From the NCBI RefSeq assembly GCF_000725125.1, contig NZ_JFCB01000031.1, forward strand, positions 1 through 64,000: a DNA stretch of 64,000 bases. Direction: 5' to 3'. The DNA is from Streptomyces toyocaensis. GTDB taxonomy: Bacteria > Actinomycetota > Actinomycetes > Streptomycetales > Streptomycetaceae. Positions 62,898-64,000 of this stretch are shown here, piece after piece; within the stretch, counting starts at the first letter, position 1; every line of letters starts with the position of its first letter. Below the pieces are notes generated by a model. The model did not search any database. It was not told the origin of the DNA and worked only from the letters and a program-made list of their open reading frames with translations. Position numbers and translations under genes: made by a program.

Positions 62898-63560
62898 CTA
62901 CGGATACGTGAAGGTGTTGAGGGCGGCGACGGGGCTGCCGAGTTCGCAGCGGTCCACGGCGAGGTGGTTGGGTTTCTTGCGGGCGGCCGGCAGCCAGAAC
63001 CGGCGGGCGCGGTCGGCGAGCCTGGAGTTGTCCGTGCCGGCCGTGGAGGAGACCGCCGCGTCCCGGAAGTGGTTCATGACGAACAGCGGGCGGAAGCCGG
63101 GCTCGGTCCGGGTGAGTGGGACGGGGGTGCCCGCGTCCTCCCATCGGCTGCAGCAGGACCAGTCGGAGGCGCCGACGCCCGGCCCCATGGACCAGTGGTT
63201 CTCGACGGTCCACTCGCGCTGGTACATCACGCCGTCGGAGCGACGGTGAGGCGGCGGCCGGTGCCGGGGACGGTGAGAGGGTGAACCGGTCGGCACCCAC
63301 GGGGGCGAACTCCCAGCGCGCCTCGGGGCCCGCGCAGGCGACGGCCCTGGCCTGATCACCGCTGCGGCCGAGGCAGGTGCCGGGGCCGCCGGTGTTCTCG
63401 AGGGTGCCGTCGGCACGCAGGTTCCACTGCTGGTGGTCCTCGTCGCCGCGCGGTCTGTGCTGCTCGACCGCCCCCGAGGTGCCGGCGGCACGGAGGCCGG
63501 TCGTCGCGCCCTGGACGCGGTACGGCCGGCCGCGCGGGGCGCGCGTCCGGCCGAGCACAT
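62898..63560 (-). pseudogene. Decayed secreted PI-PLC-like/lectin gene
   Basis: Two minus-strand pieces in different frames. The upstream piece (about 63460-63290) reads QQWNLRADGTLENTGGPGTC and LGRSGDQARAVACAGPEARW, a ricin-type lectin repeat. The downstream piece (63260-62898) reads VMYQREWTVENHWSMGPG, FRPLFVMNHFRDAAVSSTAG and DNSRLADRARRFWLPAARKK, then PNHLAVDRCELG and a TAG stop at 62898, which resembles the C-terminus of secreted phosphatidylinositol-phospholipase-C-like proteins. The frame breaks near 63265, and no signal peptide or catalytic N-terminus is left. Confidence 0.5.
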
Positions 63561-63596
63561 CGTCAGGGGCTTGTCACCACAGTGCACGGTCCCGCG

Positions 63597-64000
63597 TCAG
63601 CAGTACAGGTTGCCGCCGGGTGACGTCCCGAGGATCTGGACGAACCGCTGATACGTGGTCACTCTGCTCTGCACCTGCGCCGGGTTCCTGCCGTCGCACT
63701 CGAGGGAGCCGTTGATGCTGCGGATCGTCTGGCCGAAACCGGCCTGGTTCACCATGGCGTTGTGCGGGGTCATGGTGCCCGGACCGGTCTGCGTGTTCCA
63801 GTACCACAGGGCCGTCTTCCACGCCACGGCCGCGTCGTTCTGCACCAGCCAGGGGTTGTTGAGCAGGTCGATGCCCAACGCGTCGCCCGCCGCCTTGTAG
63901 TTGAAGTTCCAGCTGAGCTGGATCGGTCCGCGGCCGTAGTACGCGGCCTGCCCGGCCGGACAGCCGTACGGCTGACCCCAGTCGCAGTAGTGGGGGTAGT
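63597..64000 (-). CDS. GH19 chitinase, C-terminal part (cut by window end)
   Basis: The last 134 residues are visible. YYGRGPIQLSWNFNYKAAGDALG and NDAAVAWKTALWYWNTQTGPG are the glycoside-hydrolase-19 signatures, and MTPHNAMVNQAGFGQTIRSINGSLECDG and VTTYQRFVQILGTSPGGNLYC finish the domain before the TGA at 63597. Class IV/actinobacterial chitinases of this type are secreted and hydrolyse chitin; catalytic Glu residues and the signal peptide would lie beyond 64000. The N-terminal binding domain is unknown. Confidence 0.9.
   Translation of the reverse strand, partial: YPHYCDWGQPYGCPAGQAAYYGRGPIQLSWNFNYKAAGDALGIDLLNNPWLVQNDAAVAWKTALWYWNTQTGPGTMTPHNAMVNQAGFGQTIRSINGSLECDGRNPAQVQSRVTTYQRFVQILGTSPGGNLYC

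Overview
The window reads as a Streptomyces chromosome segment. It is very GC-rich with strong third-position GC bias, uses GTG and TTG starts freely, and carries an SsgA-like sporulation protein, a WhiB-like protein, mycothiol-type DinB, streptophobe and DUF5133/DUF6480 families, and ClpP3/ClpP4/PopR. These families are typical of, or restricted to, streptomycetes. No phage, transposase, CRISPR array, tRNA or rRNA gene was seen.

Layout. 1-3.7 kb: end of the trehalose/maltose-1-phosphate (GlgE) operon, with maltokinase and branching enzyme. 3.7-7.8 kb: a GCS2 ligase, a DUF6480 membrane peptide, a long-chain acyl-CoA ligase and an RsbW-like ATPase. 7.8-20 kb: a large partner-switching cluster. 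It holds a PRC-barrel protein, a cytosolic multi-HAMP hybrid histidine kinase, an ANTAR/GAF/PAS/PP2C phosphatase, a STAS anti-anti-sigma factor, an overlapping RsbR-RsbS-RsbT set, an ATPase-phosphatase fusion and a GAF-PP2C phosphatase. 20-28 kb: NDH-2, an FUSC-type membrane protein, a minus-strand anti-sigma/sigma operon and an Orn/Lys/Arg decarboxylase. 28.1 kb: a likely 6C-type small RNA beside a cyclic-nucleotide-binding-domain protein. 28.8-46 kb: mixed metabolism and regulation: LysE/ArgP-like pair, TetR genes with visible operators, saccharopine dehydrogenase, WhiB-like, FAD dehydrogenase, AlkB with an SOS box, metallo-hydrolase, USP, AIM24, PLP dehydratase, a pseudokinase, a serine hydrolase and an F420 oxidoreductase. 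46-58 kb: SsgA-like protein, RNase HI fusion, SGNH lipoprotein, clpP3-clpP4-popR with tandem PopR boxes, a second SigB/F-family sigma factor with an anti-sigma neighbour, PRC-barrel pair, streptophobe. 58-64 kb: aldo/keto reductase/LysR pair, DinB, adenosine deaminase, VOC protein and a GH19 chitinase cut by the window end. Four decayed genes (TerD-like, VOC, NTF2/SnoaL-like, PI-PLC/lectin) lie in the apparent gaps.

How it works together. The dominant theme is general stress control through SigB-type partner switching. Four intergenic sites fit GCAT-N14/15-GGGTAC. They precede the PRC-barrel gene, the STAS/stressosome genes, the SsgA-like gene and the 53.9-kb sigma gene, and looser sites precede an anti-sigma gene and a DUF6098 gene. 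This suggests that one or more SigB-family sigma factors drive their own control modules as well as development-related genes. The 51.9-kb Clp locus is a separate proteolysis-stress circuit, and the AlkB gene looks SOS-controlled. All functional calls rest on reading motifs and on memory of families; no database search was run.
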